From Simiduia sp. 21SJ11W-1 (GTDB lineage: Bacteria; Pseudomonadota; Gammaproteobacteria; Pseudomonadales; Cellvibrionaceae), in assembly GCF_024138675.1 (NCBI RefSeq), contig NZ_CP090959.1:3272501-3336500 (forward strand): 64,000 bases of DNA. The letters run 5' to 3'. Made by a program: the position numbers and the translations under genes. Below, in pieces: positions 9,301 to 18,177 of this stretch. Each line of letters starts with the position of its first letter. Positions within the stretch are counted from its first letter, which is position 1. The notes under the pieces are model-generated. The model did not search any database. It was given only the letters and a program-made list of their open reading frames with translations, and was not told the origin of the DNA.

Positions 9301-9684
9301 GTTAGTGTAGGTTTTGGCAGAGTCAAAGCAGCGCGTACCTGTGCCCCCCGTGAGAGACCAAGAAAAATTCCCTTCCCCATTTTCTATTTGGTTAAACCAC
9401 ACACCTTTAACGCTATCCCAAACGAAATCGGCCTCAAGCTCACCATTATTATTCAATGCCTGCCCAGGCGGGCATGTACCGTAGGAAACATTTTTATCGT
9501 AGGGCGCGGCCTCAACTATGTGCAACATAGAACCGGAGCTGTCTGCCAATATCATAATATTGGGCTTGGCCACGCCGGTAACCACCAAGGGTTTCTCTGC
9601 CAAGGTTAACTCGGCGGCCGATGCACTGGTACACCATGCAAACGTGAATGCGGCAAAATTTAATAGATACTTTTTCTGTAACAT
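6370..9684 (-). CDS. pilY1: Pilus tip adhesin/assembly protein PilY1
   Basis: Large secreted pilus-tip protein required for pilus extension and, in relatives, adhesion and surface sensing. The ATG at 9684 has AGAGGT upstream; an earlier in-frame ATG at 9708 lacks a ribosome site. The 1104-residue product starts with a Sec signal ending near ASAAE, followed by a von Willebrand A-like segment with the MIDAS motif DSSGS. The C-terminal half is a PilC/PilY1-type beta-propeller. It contains the acidic loop DLDGDSVAD, at the place where PilY1 proteins bind calcium, and a second EF-like loop, DANNDGSIDSGD, near the C terminus. It is in the operon between pilX and pilE. Confidence 0.93.
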   Translation of the reverse strand: MLQKKYLLNFAAFTFAWCTSASAAELTLAEKPLVVTGVAKPNIMILADSSGSMLHIVEAAPYDKNVSYGTCPPGQALNNNGELEADFVWDSVKGVWFNQIENGEGNFSWSLTGGTGTRCFDSAKTYTNVRLHQDTWGFGTGANYSGNFLNWYFSNDTRTGRYESTAEHKYRPGSKTRNEVTIDALTDMVGTNGITGLKGVHMGISWFNSGKARIESGLSDIDTATNRTNLLNKIKNLPASGGTPLNSALASVGRYFIEGASDNTTALTYTNTHVASGKNAKELLNLEPNYASGVTKPTSTVMQYSCQSNIIVAMTDGEPTGDNGYSGPLNLWEDGVEATTNAQSLDPGDLDDVAIALRELDWRPSLYGKDAAENLNNIKTYTVGFGLDIPVLKDAGDKGAGTIDANGVVQKPGFFLAQDSAELTTVFKRIAADVIASNGSVASVAFNSSQLNQDSAVYQAKFDTKKWSGQLEARELTVTGGIATTPAWEAGDRMDGQSASARNIMTFASDGVPFEWANLTEEQKNDLGYTGLPTAAPVRNDVLGQAMLNYLRGDRSLEGSLSTQFRERDSKLGDIVNSTPVYVGKPELYWPDYQTGSNAELFGASDKPYSEYKTAQKDRAPVLYFGANDGMLHGVNAAVTGGGEEVFAYIPSQVFDSSAGDVGLRQLASQSYGHKFFVDLTPTVSDVFINNEWRTILIGGLRAGGRGLFALDVTNPSDFNDLTNKAGSIALWEFDETVDADLGYTFSKPTIAMLKDGSNSGKWAAIFGNGYNNKGDGKAKLFIVFIEQGTDGTWDSGDYIELSTGVGDTTTPNGLSTPRVVDLDGDSVADRVYVGDLRGNVWAFDLTDNNTGNWGLAHGSSPLMTAKDSSGKAQPITSAPIAAINPKVATKNNEPNVMVMFGTGKFLESSDPSNSDTMSYYAVWDKGTGGRLRANLKERRFVTETNPDGTRVRKVTGDAIDWSSDYGWYIDLLHRAASTDTGTAEGERVISDSLLRRKVLFFNTVIPDDTPCKSGGSGWLSSLQFDTGLAPTEAIFDANNDGSIDSGDLNYVGSEFLNGLPAQSGILGDVQFTPGSDGTIKSRKVNVGSGDKEGRLSWEEVYRD

Positions 9685-9707
9685 GTTTATACCTCTGCAC
9701 GAATGCA

Positions 9708-10247
9708 TTACAAACGCTTACCGTAATAAGCCACCACCAGCCGCTCAGCAGAGCCGCTCATGCCAAGGGCTCGGGCCACCACTTTAAATGCAGTTACATC
9801 GCCGCCACCAGTGGTTTGGCCATAGCCTGTTATGTTGATGCTACTTAGCTCATCATCCGCCACAGGGATAATTCCAAGCTCTTCTATGTAATAGCTGTAA
9901 TTCACAGTCTGGCCGCTTACCGTCATGGAGCCGGTAAAAATCTTGCCCGCAGCCCAGTTAGAGCCGTTAAACAAATCCACCGGGCCATTATCTTTACTGT
10001 ATAGCCCACCGGCACCGTCATCTTTGAACCCACTGGTGTTGGTGAAGGCATCAATTTTGGCTTCTGCATCAAGTAAGGCATATTCAGCTGCTTCTCGCGA
10101 TAAGTGGCTGTCGCGTACAGAGGCCGTCATACGCTCTTGCAATACCACCTGCTGATTGTTCGAGAGCACCAAAATAGTGAGCACCAGCAACACCACCAGG
10201 CTGATTGCCAGTACAGCGCCCCGCTGATTATTTATGCTGTGTTTCAT
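9708..10247 (-). CDS. pilX: Minor pilin PilX
   Basis: Pilin-like protein of the tip-priming complex. The leader ends NNQRG and the mature helix begins AVLAISLVVLLVLTILVLS, which lacks Glu5, as is normal for PilX and its secretion counterpart GspK. Length is 179 residues. The start overlaps the pilW stop in TAATG, so the genes are translationally coupled. It has no visible metal loop or cysteine pair. Operon position between pilW and pilY1 supports the name; sequence outside the N-terminal helix is poorly conserved in this family. Confidence 0.87.
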   Translation of the reverse strand: MKHSINNQRGAVLAISLVVLLVLTILVLSNNQQVVLQERMTASVRDSHLSREAAEYALLDAEAKIDAFTNTSGFKDDGAGGLYSKDNGPVDLFNGSNWAAGKIFTGSMTVSGQTVNYSYYIEELGIIPVADDELSSINITGYGQTTGGGDVTAFKVVARALGMSGSAERLVVAYYGKRL

Positions 10248-11284
10248 TACAAAGTCCTGTTACGGATATTGACTGTTAAGGTATAGGTGCGATTTAGCGG
10301 GCTGTTTGTACCTGCAGCAGCATCTGCCACATTGGCCTCGCTGTGTGTGGTAACGGAAACTTTCACCGCCAATACGTTGTCCATATCGGCCACTGCGCTT
10401 GCATCGCGGTATACATCTACTGCACCGTCATTGTTGGTGTCTTCACCGTAAACGAATTGCAGGTCTTCTACGTTGCGAACAATCTCGCTTGCCACACCTT
10501 GGTCTAGGCGGTAGAGCGACCAACCCGCCGAGGCGTTTTGGCCTACGAAATATTGCCGATCAAATGGGCGATTGATTTGCGCACCGGCAGTGTAGGTGTG
10601 CGACATTTTCTTGATGGCGTTATCTACCATGCCGCTGCCCAATGAGCCTGTGTTGTGGCCCAGATTGGCTTTCGCGGTAGTGGTGGACGTAGATGCATTG
10701 GTCGCATTATTTGCAGAGTTACTGAAGCGATCTGCCCCGGTGCAGTCGGAAATCAACAAAATTTCACCATTAGGAATGGTGACGCCCGGCGCGATGCTCA
10801 GGTGAATAGTTGCAGACACTTCCACCATATACGGGTCGATAACTTTCACACCCGAGAGTGGCAGTGAGCCTCGCATACGAATGGTGTCGGTTCCGGGCTT
10901 TACAGTAACTGTGTTGATCTGTTTTACCGGTGCGGTGGGAATATCGTTTTCCCCTGAAAGCCCATTTTCGCCCACCAAATCACCTGCTTTGGTGGCGTAA
11001 TCCGGGTCTGTGGCATCTAAGTGATCGAAGATTGAGTCGCTATCGGGTGCACAGCCCCAGTAATCTGCCATGCGTAAATCGCGGGCAATAAATTCGGTGG
11101 CAATACGCCCGCTTTCCTGCACCTCTGCATAGGCTTGCTGCAGGCTGCCTGAACGCTTGTTGGCATCGAATATTTGCAGCACACCAAACAGCAACACAGC
11201 ACTTAAGCCCAGTGCGATCAGTATTTCAACCAGCGAGAAACCCAGTTGCGATTTAGGGTGCGAATGCCGCACTGCTTCACTCAT
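10247..11284 (-). CDS. pilW: Minor pilin PilW
   Basis: Pilin-like protein, the GspJ counterpart of the pilus-tip complex. The ATG at 11284 has GGAG six bases upstream; the ATG at 11296, overlapping the pilV stop, lacks a ribosome site and would add four residues. The 345-residue product has a leader ending SQLG, then FSLVEILIALGLSAVLLFGV with Glu5. Residues 282-290 (DTNNDGAVD) form an EF-hand-like acidic loop near the C terminus. Length and neighbours fit PilW. Confidence 0.9.
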   Translation of the reverse strand: MSEAVRHSHPKSQLGFSLVEILIALGLSAVLLFGVLQIFDANKRSGSLQQAYAEVQESGRIATEFIARDLRMADYWGCAPDSDSIFDHLDATDPDYATKAGDLVGENGLSGENDIPTAPVKQINTVTVKPGTDTIRMRGSLPLSGVKVIDPYMVEVSATIHLSIAPGVTIPNGEILLISDCTGADRFSNSANNATNASTSTTTAKANLGHNTGSLGSGMVDNAIKKMSHTYTAGAQINRPFDRQYFVGQNASAGWSLYRLDQGVASEIVRNVEDLQFVYGEDTNNDGAVDVYRDASAVADMDNVLAVKVSVTTHSEANVADAAAGTNSPLNRTYTLTVNIRNRTL

Positions 11285-11295
11285 ATTCCGCTCCA

Positions 11296-11763
11296 TTACA
11301 AACGCACACTCATGGTCATCTCAAGCTTTTTAACTACGCCACCGGTGTTGTCGCGCGTTTGCTCATCCCAGCTCACGGTGACATCCCACTGGTTGCCGTT
11401 TTTCGTTACTGTGCCGGCGGCGGTATCGGGCAAGCCGCCTTTTTTAATGTCTTCCGTAATGAGCGCGTTCCACTCGAAGGCATCAAGTTGCGCCATTTGT
11501 TCGGTGCTACACACTGTGCAGGTAGGCTTAGTGGCAGCATTGGTTACGGCATCGTAGTGGCCATCGCGCACACCTGCGGGGTTTGAGCGCATGCGCTCTG
11601 CCATGTCGTAGGCCAGCAGGCTTGCCTGGGTGCGGTATTGGGAATTGTTAATATTTTTCAGGCCAAGGAGTTGCATCGCACCCAACCCCAAGAGGCCAAC
11701 TGCCATGATCGCTACAGTGACCAAAATTTCAATGAGCGTCACACCACGCTGTTTATGCATCAT
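11296..11763 (-). CDS. pilV: Minor pilin PilV
   Basis: Pilin-like protein, the GspI counterpart of the tip complex. The leader is MMHKQRG and the mature helix VTLIEILVTVAIMAVGLLGL carries Glu5. At 155 residues it is of normal size. GAGG lies five bases before the first of two adjacent ATGs. Two cysteines in a C-x2-C spacing (CTVC) occur mid-protein. The start is seven bases from the fimU stop. Confidence 0.9.
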   Translation of the reverse strand: MMHKQRGVTLIEILVTVAIMAVGLLGLGAMQLLGLKNINNSQYRTQASLLAYDMAERMRSNPAGVRDGHYDAVTNAATKPTCTVCSTEQMAQLDAFEWNALITEDIKKGGLPDTAAGTVTKNGNQWDVTVSWDEQTRDNTGGVVKKLEMTMSVRL

Positions 11764-11770
11764 CTACGCC

Positions 11771-12244
11771 TCAACTACAGGTTTTCTTGGATATTGAGAA
11801 GGTGCCTGAAATCAACAGGCTGAGTTCGCGCCCGGTTTCACCGGTGCGGCTATCACAAATAGTGGCCGTAGTGGCGGTATTTACGGTGCCGTTGGCCTTG
11901 AAGGTGAGTGAGCTCTGCGCGATGGTAACGGTGCCGCCACCCGCCAGGGGCTCCCACAAACGCAGCTCTTCGCCAACATCGTAATCGCCGTCGCCATTGG
12001 TATCTTGATAAACCACCATGCCACCGGCCCAATCGGCGCCATTGCGCTGGCCAAACACCACCTCGTTACCCCGGCGCACAGCCTCCATACGGGCAAAAGA
12101 CAAGGCGCCTGCCAGCTCATTGGCCACCACCGTCAATCGGTTGTTTTGCAGCATGGTTTGAAAGCTGGGCACGCCTATGCCCAACAGCACACTGGCAATA
12201 AACAAGACGATAAGCAGTTCGATCAGGGTAAAACCGCGCGACAT
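11771..12244 (-). CDS. fimU: Minor pilin FimU (GspH family)
   Basis: GspH/FimT-fold minor pilin and first gene of the tip-pilin operon. I start it at ATG 12244 (MSRG leader, AGAGAA upstream); an upstream ATG at 12310 would add 22 unsupported residues. The 157-residue product has helix FTLIELLIVLFIASVLLGIG with Glu5, and an acidic loop at residues 81-93 (DTNGDGDYDVGEE). Unlike the fimT product it has no GRxR in its C-terminal tail, which ends in a cysteine. The operon runs fimU-pilV-pilW-pilX-pilY1-pilE and is probably driven from the 166-bp gap before it. Confidence 0.88.
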   Translation of the reverse strand: MSRGFTLIELLIVLFIASVLLGIGVPSFQTMLQNNRLTVVANELAGALSFARMEAVRRGNEVVFGQRNGADWAGGMVVYQDTNGDGDYDVGEELRLWEPLAGGGTVTIAQSSLTFKANGTVNTATTATICDSRTGETGRELSLLISGTFSISKKTCS

Positions 12245-12254
12245 ACTGTTCTCT

Positions 12255-12289
12255 ATTAAGTTAAACATTGGGATAGTGTCCAACTTAAT
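12255..12289 (-). other. Inverted repeat in the fimU leader
   Basis: ATTAAGTT (12255-12262) and AACTTAAT (12282-12289) are perfect 8-base inverted repeats separated by 19 bases, ending about ten bases before the fimU start. It could be an operator or an RNA stem next to the ribosome site. Confidence 0.5.
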
Positions 12290-12363
12290 AGGTATGGCGC
12301 GGGGAGTCACCCCGGGAGGGATAAGCGGCTATTTCACCTGGCTCAATTGCGGGAAGTAGCCGT

Positions 12364-12379
12364 AAAAGCCGGAGCTTTT
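12364..12379 (-). terminator. Possible weak terminator after ispH
   Basis: In the minus-strand transcript AAAAGC and GCTTTT flank a four-base loop about 32 bases after the ispH stop. The stem is short and its T-run is part of the stem, so termination would be weak at best. Confidence 0.35.
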
Positions 12380-12395
12380 GTGAACCGGTTCACAA
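12378..12395. promoter_or_regulatory. CRP/Vfr-like palindrome upstream of fimU
   Basis: TTGTGAACCGGTTCACAA is a perfect 18-base palindrome whose core TGTGA-N6-TCACA equals the CRP consensus half-sites. It lies about 140 bases upstream of the fimU start and 15 bases beyond the ispH stop. A tentative -35 (TTGAGC, 12346-12341 on the minus strand) lies downstream, but the matching -10 is poor. Confidence 0.65.
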
Positions 12396-12410
12396 GGCAG
12401 GCAAGGGCTG

Positions 12411-13355
12411 CTAGCGAAGCTCTTTTGGCAGGGTGAAGTTGATGGTTTCTACCGCACCGCTCATTTCACGCGGGCGCTGGGCACCCAGGCGCTCTAGGTG
12501 GGCGATAACCGATTGCACCAATACCTCTGGCGCCGAGGCACCGGCCGTGACACCAATGGCATTAGCGCCACTGAGCCAGGTGGCGTCTATGTCCGCCTCA
12601 GAATCAATAAGGTAGGCCCGCGCCCCGCATCGCTCGGCAAGTTCACGCAAGCGGTTGGAATTTGAGCTGTTAACGGAGCCTACCACCAACACCAGATCAC
12701 ATTCCAAGGCCAGCTGTTTTACGGCGTCTTGGCGGTTGGTAGTGGCGTAGCAAATATCGTCTTTGCGCGGCCCCTCTATCTTTGGAAAACGTGTACGCAG
12801 GGCATCAATCACCCGTGCGGTATCATCCATAGAGAGGGTGGTTTGGGTAACGTAGGCCAGGTTCTCCGGGTTTTGTACCACAAGGCTTGCGACATCCTGC
12901 TCATCTTCCACCAGGTAGATCCGGCCACCATTGCGGCTGTCGTACTGCCCCATGGTGCCTTCTACTTCCGGGTGCCCCTGATGGCCAATCAGAATGCATT
13001 CTTTACCCGCACGGGAATAGCGCATCACTTCCACATGCACCTTGGTAACCAAGGGGCAGGTGGCATCAAAGACTTTGAGCTCGCGGCCATCGGCGGCTTT
13101 GCGCACCGCTTGCGACACACCGTGGGCGCTAAAGATGACAATGGTATCGTCTGGCACTTCGTCGAGCTCATCAACGAAAACGGCACCGCGCGAGCGCAAA
13201 TCATCTACCACATATTTGTTGTGTACCACTTCATGGCGCACATAGATGGGCGCGCCGTATACCTCAAGGGCACGGTTTACGATATCAATCGCACGATCAA
13301 CACCTGCACAAAAACCGCGCGGGTTGGCCAGATGAATAGTTGGCGCCTGAGCCAT
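12411..13355 (-). CDS. ispH: 4-hydroxy-3-methylbut-2-enyl diphosphate reductase
   Basis: Iron-sulfur enzyme for the last step of the MEP isoprenoid pathway, giving IPP and DMAPP. The 314 residues include the three cluster cysteines Cys16 (NPRGFCAGV), Cys100 (DATCPLV) and Cys202 (ICYATTNRQ), and the catalytic glutamate region [11 protein letters not shown]. The start overlaps the fkpB stop in TAATG. It belongs to the ileS-lspA-fkpB-ispH cluster found in many proteobacteria. Confidence 0.97.
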   Translation of the reverse strand: MAQAPTIHLANPRGFCAGVDRAIDIVNRALEVYGAPIYVRHEVVHNKYVVDDLRSRGAVFVDELDEVPDDTIVIFSAHGVSQAVRKAADGRELKVFDATCPLVTKVHVEVMRYSRAGKECILIGHQGHPEVEGTMGQYDSRNGGRIYLVEDEQDVASLVVQNPENLAYVTQTTLSMDDTARVIDALRTRFPKIEGPRKDDICYATTNRQDAVKQLALECDLVLVVGSVNSSNSNRLRELAERCGARAYLIDSEADIDATWLSGANAIGVTAGASAPEVLVQSVIAHLERLGAQRPREMSGAVETINFTLPKELR

Positions 13356-13804
13356 TAAGCGGCCTCCACACTGACAATATGCACATCAAACACCACTTCT
13401 TTACCTGCCAGCGGGTGATTGAAATCAACAGTGACTTCACGCTCATCAAAGGCGGCAATCACGCCGGGTAATTCGGCCTTTTGCGCATCGGCAAATGAAA
13501 CCACCAAACCCTCGGCCAACTCCATATCGGCGGCGAAAGTAGTGCGCGGGAATACTTGCACGTTGTTCGGATTCGCTTGCCCGAAACCGCGCTCGGGTGG
13601 CACCACAAAGGTTTCACGCTGGCCTGCGGTCATCCCCAGCAGGCACTGCTCAAAGCCCGGCAACAGGTTACCATCGCCCACGGTTAATGCGGCGGGGCTG
13701 CGCTCGAAGTTGGAATCAATCACGCTGCCATCACGCAGCTTTACGGCAAAATGCAGCGTGAGCCTTGAACCCTCTTTAACGATTGGGAACGCAGCCTTAG
13801 TCAT
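13355..13804 (-). CDS. fkpB: FKBP-type peptidyl-prolyl isomerase (FkpB/SlpA)
   Basis: Small cytoplasmic SlyD/SlpA-class prolyl isomerase and chaperone. The 149 residues hold the FKBP core split by an insert-in-flap domain (about residues 70-120); the core shows GSVIDSNF and [12 protein letters not shown]. It lacks the His-rich tail of SlyD, which favours FkpB. It overlaps lspA by four bases and ispH by one, consistent with one transcript from ileS. Confidence 0.93.
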   Translation of the reverse strand: MTKAAFPIVKEGSRLTLHFAVKLRDGSVIDSNFERSPAALTVGDGNLLPGFEQCLLGMTAGQRETFVVPPERGFGQANPNNVQVFPRTTFAADMELAEGLVVSFADAQKAELPGVIAAFDEREVTVDFNHPLAGKEVVFDVHIVSVEAA

Positions 13805-14325
13805 ACCGAACCTTCTTGCGTTTTGCTGGAGCCTGAACGAAACATATCAATAATCAACATCGCCACACCGGCACAAATGGCGCTATCGGCAATGTTGAAC
13901 GCCGGCCAGAAATGCTGCTGGTAATGCATTGAGATAAAATCTACCACATAGCCAAGCAGCACCCGGTCTATCAGGTTGCCCACAGCGCCGCCTAACACCA
14001 ATGCAAGAGCGCTGAGTTCCCACAATTTATTGTGCGGCAAGCGCGCAATCCAAACCGCCAGCACCACGCTCACAACAGCGGCCACCACGGTAAAAAACCA
14101 ACGCTGCCAGCCACCCTGATCACTCAAAAAGCTGAATGCAGCGCCCGGGTTGTGCAGTAGCGTCCAATTCAAAAACGACGTCACATACACAGGCTCGCCA
14201 TAGGTCAGCGTACTGCTGGCCAGGGTTTTAGTGTACTGGTCCAGCACGATGGTCACTAACACCAGCGCAAGCCCCAGCCAATGGCCTTTGTGAAGTGTTA
14301 CGGCGCCAAGCATTGTTTTACGCAT
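13801..14325 (-). CDS. lspA: Lipoprotein signal peptidase (signal peptidase II)
   Basis: Inner-membrane aspartyl protease that removes signal peptides from prolipoproteins. The 174 residues have four membrane helices. The catalytic aspartates are in [16 protein letters not shown] and [11 protein letters not shown]. The start overlaps the end of ileS by eight bases. Lipoprotein clients in this window include the 34052-34480, prsT and 59949-60566 products. Confidence 0.96.
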   Translation of the reverse strand: MRKTMLGAVTLHKGHWLGLALVLVTIVLDQYTKTLASSTLTYGEPVYVTSFLNWTLLHNPGAAFSFLSDQGGWQRWFFTVVAAVVSVVLAVWIARLPHNKLWELSALALVLGGAVGNLIDRVLLGYVVDFISMHYQQHFWPAFNIADSAICAGVAMLIIDMFRSGSSKTQEGSV

Positions 14326-17122
14326 AGTGACGCACCTCCCCTGCCCCGCTCACATTTTCCACACAGCGGCCACAAAGCTCCGAGTGCTCAGCGTGAGCGC
14401 CTACATCGGCGCGGAAATGCCAGCAACGGCCACATTTAGCATGCGCCGATTTAACCGCCATAACCTTCAAACCGGCCACTTCTGTGGTATCTACTTCGGC
14501 GCCCGTCTCAGCCAGGGGCATTAACATTGCCTTTGAGGTAATCAACACAAAGCGCAACTCATCTTGCAGCTTGGCCAGTATGCGCTCAAGCTCAGTATCC
14601 ACAAACAATGTCACTTCGGCAGATAAAGAGGCACCCAATTCACCGGCGGCGCGGCGCGCCTCCAGCACTTTGTTCACGGCAGTTTTCACTTCGGCAATGC
14701 GCACCCATTCCTGCGTGCTGATGGCGTTTTCGACTGCAGGCTCTGGGAATTTATACCACTCGGCAACAAATACAGGCTGGCTGTGATCGCCGGGAATAAA
14801 CTCCCACATTTCATCGGCGGTAAAACTCAAGATTGGCGCTACCCAGCGTGCAAACGCCTCTACTATGTGATGCAGCGCGGTTTGCGCCGAGCGGCGCGCC
14901 AAACTGTTGGCCTGCGTGGTGTACTGCCGATCTTTAATAATATCCAGATAAAAGCCGCCCATATCCACCACACAAAAGTTGTGTAGCTTTTGATAAATCT
15001 GGTGGAACTGGTAGTTGTCGTAGGCTTTCAGAATTTCTTTTTGCAACTGGCTTGCACGCTCTACCGCCCAGCGATCGAGTGCTAATAATTCATCCACGGG
15101 CACCTGGTGCTCGGCAGGCTCAAAACCTGAAAGGTTTGAGAGCATAAAGCGGGCGGTATTGCGAATGCGACGGTAGGAATCTGCAGTGCGCTTTAAGATT
15201 TCATCACTCACGCTCATCTCGGCACTGAAATCAGTGGCCGCCACCCACAGGCGCAATACATCGGCGCCTAAATCGTTCATCACTTTCTGAGGCGGAATCA
15301 CATTGCCGATAGACTTAGACATCTTGCGGCCATTTTCATCCACGGTGAAGCCGTGGGTTAACACCGCTTTATAAGGTGCCGCATTATTGATGGCCATGGC
15401 CGTTTTTAATGACGACTGAAACCAACCGCGGTGCTGGTCTGAACCTTCCAGGTAGAGATCTGCCGGGTATTGCAGCTCTTCACGGCGATTCAGCACGGCA
15501 AAATGTGTTACACCTGAGTCAAACCACACATCCAGGGTGTCTACCACCTTGGTGTAATCGCGAGCCTCGGCGCCCAAAAGCTCGGTGGCATCCAAATCAA
15601 ACCAGGCATCCATACCGGCTTTTTCAACGCGCTCGGCAACCTGCTCCACCAGTGCAACAGTATTGGGGTGCAGCTCTTGCGTATCTTTGTGAACAAACAG
15701 CGCAATGGGCACGCCCCAGGTGCGCTGGCGTGAAATACACCAATCGGGCGAAGAATCGAGCATGCCATCGATGCGCGCACGCCCCCAATCGGGAATCCAC
15801 TTCACTTTTTCAACGGCGCCACGCACGCTATCGAGCAAGCCGTTTTGTTGCATGCTCACAAACCATTGTGGCGTCGCACGGAAGATCAACGGTGTTTTTG
15901 TGCGCCAGCAATGGGGGTAAGAGTGGGTAATTTTACTGTGCGACCAAAGCGCGCCGCGCTCGGTGAGCAGCGCAATCACTTTGTCATCCACCTTGTACAC
16001 GTGATCACCGGCAAAGTGCTCCACCTGCGGCCGGTAATTGCCGTTATCGTCAATATAATTGAGCGTGCCAATGCCATTGGCCTGGCCTACCACGAAATCT
16101 TCCATACCGTGATCAGGCGCTGTGTGCACACAACCGGTACCGGCATCGGTGGTTACGTGGTCACCCAAAATAACGGGCAGGGTTTTGCTGTAAAAGGGGT
16201 GTGCCAACTGCAGCCCTTCGAGCACGCGGCCCGCCACGCGCGCGAGCACCTTACCCTCTTCAAGTTCAACCTGCTTCAGAACAGATTCATACAGGGCTTC
16301 GGCCACCAGAATGCGCTCGCCACCTGCTTGTACCAACACGTAATCAAGCTCGGCGTTTACGCTTACCGCCTGGCTTGCAGGCAGCGTCCAGGGCGTGGTT
16401 GTCCAGATAACTACCGAGACATTGCCAGCGCCTTCCAGGCCACCCAAGCGCTTGGCGAAATCCTCTTGATCGGCCACGGGGTAGCGAACATAAATGGAGT
16501 TTGAAGTTTTATCCTGGTACTCCACCTCGGCCTCAGCCAAGGCAGAACCGCCCACCACACTCCAGTACACGGGCTTGAAGCCGCGCACCAAATGGCCGTT
16601 TTCAGCAATGCGCCCCAGCGCGCGAATGATGTCGGCCTCAAATTTGAAATCCATGGTGAGGTAGGGGTTATCCCAATCACCCAGCACGCCCAAGCGAATG
16701 AAGTCGCGCTTTTGGCCTTCCACCTGTTTGGCGGCGTATTCGCGGCACTTTTTGCGGAAGGTTTTTACATCTACCTTGGCGCCCGCCTTGCCTACCTTCT
16801 TTTCCACATTGTGTTCAATGGGCAGGCCGTGGCAATCCCAACCGGGCACATAGGGGGCATCGTAGCCACTCAAGGTTTTGGCTTTGATGATGATGTCTTT
16901 CAAAATTTTATTGACCGAGTGGCCGATATGAATATCGCCATTGGCGTAGGGTGGGCCATCGTGCAGAATAAACTTTTCTGCGCCCGCCCGTGCCTTGCGA
17001 ATGGTTTCGTAGAGCTTGCCATCTGTCCACTTTTGTAACGTTTGCGGTTCGCGGTTGGCCAGGTTGGCCTTCATCGCAAAGGGCGTGGCGGGCAAATTCA
17101 AAGTCGGCTTGTAATCGGTCAT
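14318..17122 (-). CDS. ileS: Isoleucyl-tRNA synthetase
   Basis: Class I aminoacyl-tRNA synthetase that charges tRNA-Ile and edits valine. The 934 residues carry HIGH at 65-68 (DIHIGHS), the editing domain, the KMSKS loop ([11 protein letters not shown]), the anticodon-binding domain, and a C-terminal zinc knuckle with two C-x2-C pairs (CGRC...CGRC). Length is normal for the bacterial enzyme. It starts 23 bases after ribF on the same strand. No T-box leader is present. Confidence 0.97.
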   Translation of the reverse strand: MTDYKPTLNLPATPFAMKANLANREPQTLQKWTDGKLYETIRKARAGAEKFILHDGPPYANGDIHIGHSVNKILKDIIIKAKTLSGYDAPYVPGWDCHGLPIEHNVEKKVGKAGAKVDVKTFRKKCREYAAKQVEGQKRDFIRLGVLGDWDNPYLTMDFKFEADIIRALGRIAENGHLVRGFKPVYWSVVGGSALAEAEVEYQDKTSNSIYVRYPVADQEDFAKRLGGLEGAGNVSVVIWTTTPWTLPASQAVSVNAELDYVLVQAGGERILVAEALYESVLKQVELEEGKVLARVAGRVLEGLQLAHPFYSKTLPVILGDHVTTDAGTGCVHTAPDHGMEDFVVGQANGIGTLNYIDDNGNYRPQVEHFAGDHVYKVDDKVIALLTERGALWSHSKITHSYPHCWRTKTPLIFRATPQWFVSMQQNGLLDSVRGAVEKVKWIPDWGRARIDGMLDSSPDWCISRQRTWGVPIALFVHKDTQELHPNTVALVEQVAERVEKAGMDAWFDLDATELLGAEARDYTKVVDTLDVWFDSGVTHFAVLNRREELQYPADLYLEGSDQHRGWFQSSLKTAMAINNAAPYKAVLTHGFTVDENGRKMSKSIGNVIPPQKVMNDLGADVLRLWVAATDFSAEMSVSDEILKRTADSYRRIRNTARFMLSNLSGFEPAEHQVPVDELLALDRWAVERASQLQKEILKAYDNYQFHQIYQKLHNFCVVDMGGFYLDIIKDRQYTTQANSLARRSAQTALHHIVEAFARWVAPILSFTADEMWEFIPGDHSQPVFVAEWYKFPEPAVENAISTQEWVRIAEVKTAVNKVLEARRAAGELGASLSAEVTLFVDTELERILAKLQDELRFVLITSKAMLMPLAETGAEVDTTEVAGLKVMAVKSAHAKCGRCWHFRADVGAHAEHSELCGRCVENVSGAGEVRHYA

Positions 17123-17144
17123 GTCTTGGCCAATAAATTAAAGA

Positions 17145-18095
17145 TCAATGTGAATGAGTTAATTCGTTAAAAAAGCTTTTACCTGCGGCAATATCGGCGT
17201 GAATTTGCGCCTGCAACTGGGCGAGCGATTCAAACTTTTGCTCGTCGCGCAATTTTTTACAAAAGCTTACGCACAGGTTTTTACCGTAAATATCGCGTTT
17301 GAAATCAAACAGGTGCACTTCCAATATGGGTTTGGCACCCTCTTCTACCGTTGGCCGCACACCCACATTGGCAACGCCTATGTAGCTGCTGCCATCCACT
17401 TCACAGCGCACGGCAAATACGCCCGCAAGCGGCGAGCGGTAACGGTGCAAGTGCACGTTGGCGGTGGGCACCCCAATGGTGCGGCCTAGCTGTTTGCCTT
17501 GCACCACACGCCCGGTCATTTGATAGGGTCGGCCCAATAATTGCGCGGCCATTTGCAAATCACCTTGCTCCAGCACTTCGCGAATGCGGGTGCTACTCAC
17601 GCGCTCACCACCCTCGCTGAATGTGGGCGTGTTGCGCACGCTAAAGCCTGCCTCGGCACCGGCGGCCTGCAAAAATGCAAAATCGCCCAAGCGATCACAC
17701 CCGAAGCGGAAATCATCGCCAATTACCAGGGCGCTGATAGCCAGGCCATCCACCAGCACCTGCTGCACAAACTGGTGGGCGGTGAGGTGTTGTAACTTGG
17801 CGTTAAAGGGCAGGCAGACTACAACATCTATACCCACCTCATACAATGCCAGCACCTTATCGCGCAGGCGCATTAATCGGGCAGGCGCTCGCTCACCGGA
17901 AAAATACTCGTGCGGCTGCGGCTCAAAGGTCATGGCCACAGCTGGCACGCCACGGGCACGGGCTGCTTCGATCACCGATGCCAGCATGGCCTGATGGCCA
18001 CGGTGCACACCGTCAAACGAACCGATCGTCAACACGCCACCACGGTGCACTGCACGCACATTGTGGAGCCCATGAACAAAGGAAGGTTGCCGCAC
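17145..18095 (-). CDS. ribF: Bifunctional riboflavin kinase/FAD synthetase
   Basis: Converts riboflavin to FMN and FMN to FAD in the cytoplasm. The N-terminal nucleotidyltransferase domain shows GSFDGVHRGHQ and later the STRIRE segment. The C-terminal flavokinase domain starts near residue 185 with GRTIGVPTANVHL. The 316-residue length is normal. It sits at the head of the ribF-ileS-lspA-fkpB-ispH cluster. I saw no FMN riboswitch upstream. Confidence 0.96.
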   Translation of the reverse strand: MRQPSFVHGLHNVRAVHRGGVLTIGSFDGVHRGHQAMLASVIEAARARGVPAVAMTFEPQPHEYFSGERAPARLMRLRDKVLALYEVGIDVVVCLPFNAKLQHLTAHQFVQQVLVDGLAISALVIGDDFRFGCDRLGDFAFLQAAGAEAGFSVRNTPTFSEGGERVSSTRIREVLEQGDLQMAAQLLGRPYQMTGRVVQGKQLGRTIGVPTANVHLHRYRSPLAGVFAVRCEVDGSSYIGVANVGVRPTVEEGAKPILEVHLFDFKRDIYGKNLCVSFCKKLRDEQKFESLAQLQAQIHADIAAGKSFFNELTHSH

Positions 18096-18177
18096 GTTAG
18101 TTATCCGGATATTTCAAGGCGGCAGTATACCGCAGGGCCCAGGCTTGGGCACCTGCCGGCCACCGCCGCCGGGCCAC

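Noticed and set aside
15845-16504. 219-residue open frame antisense to ileS
   Set aside because: Within ileS, without a domain or ribosome site.
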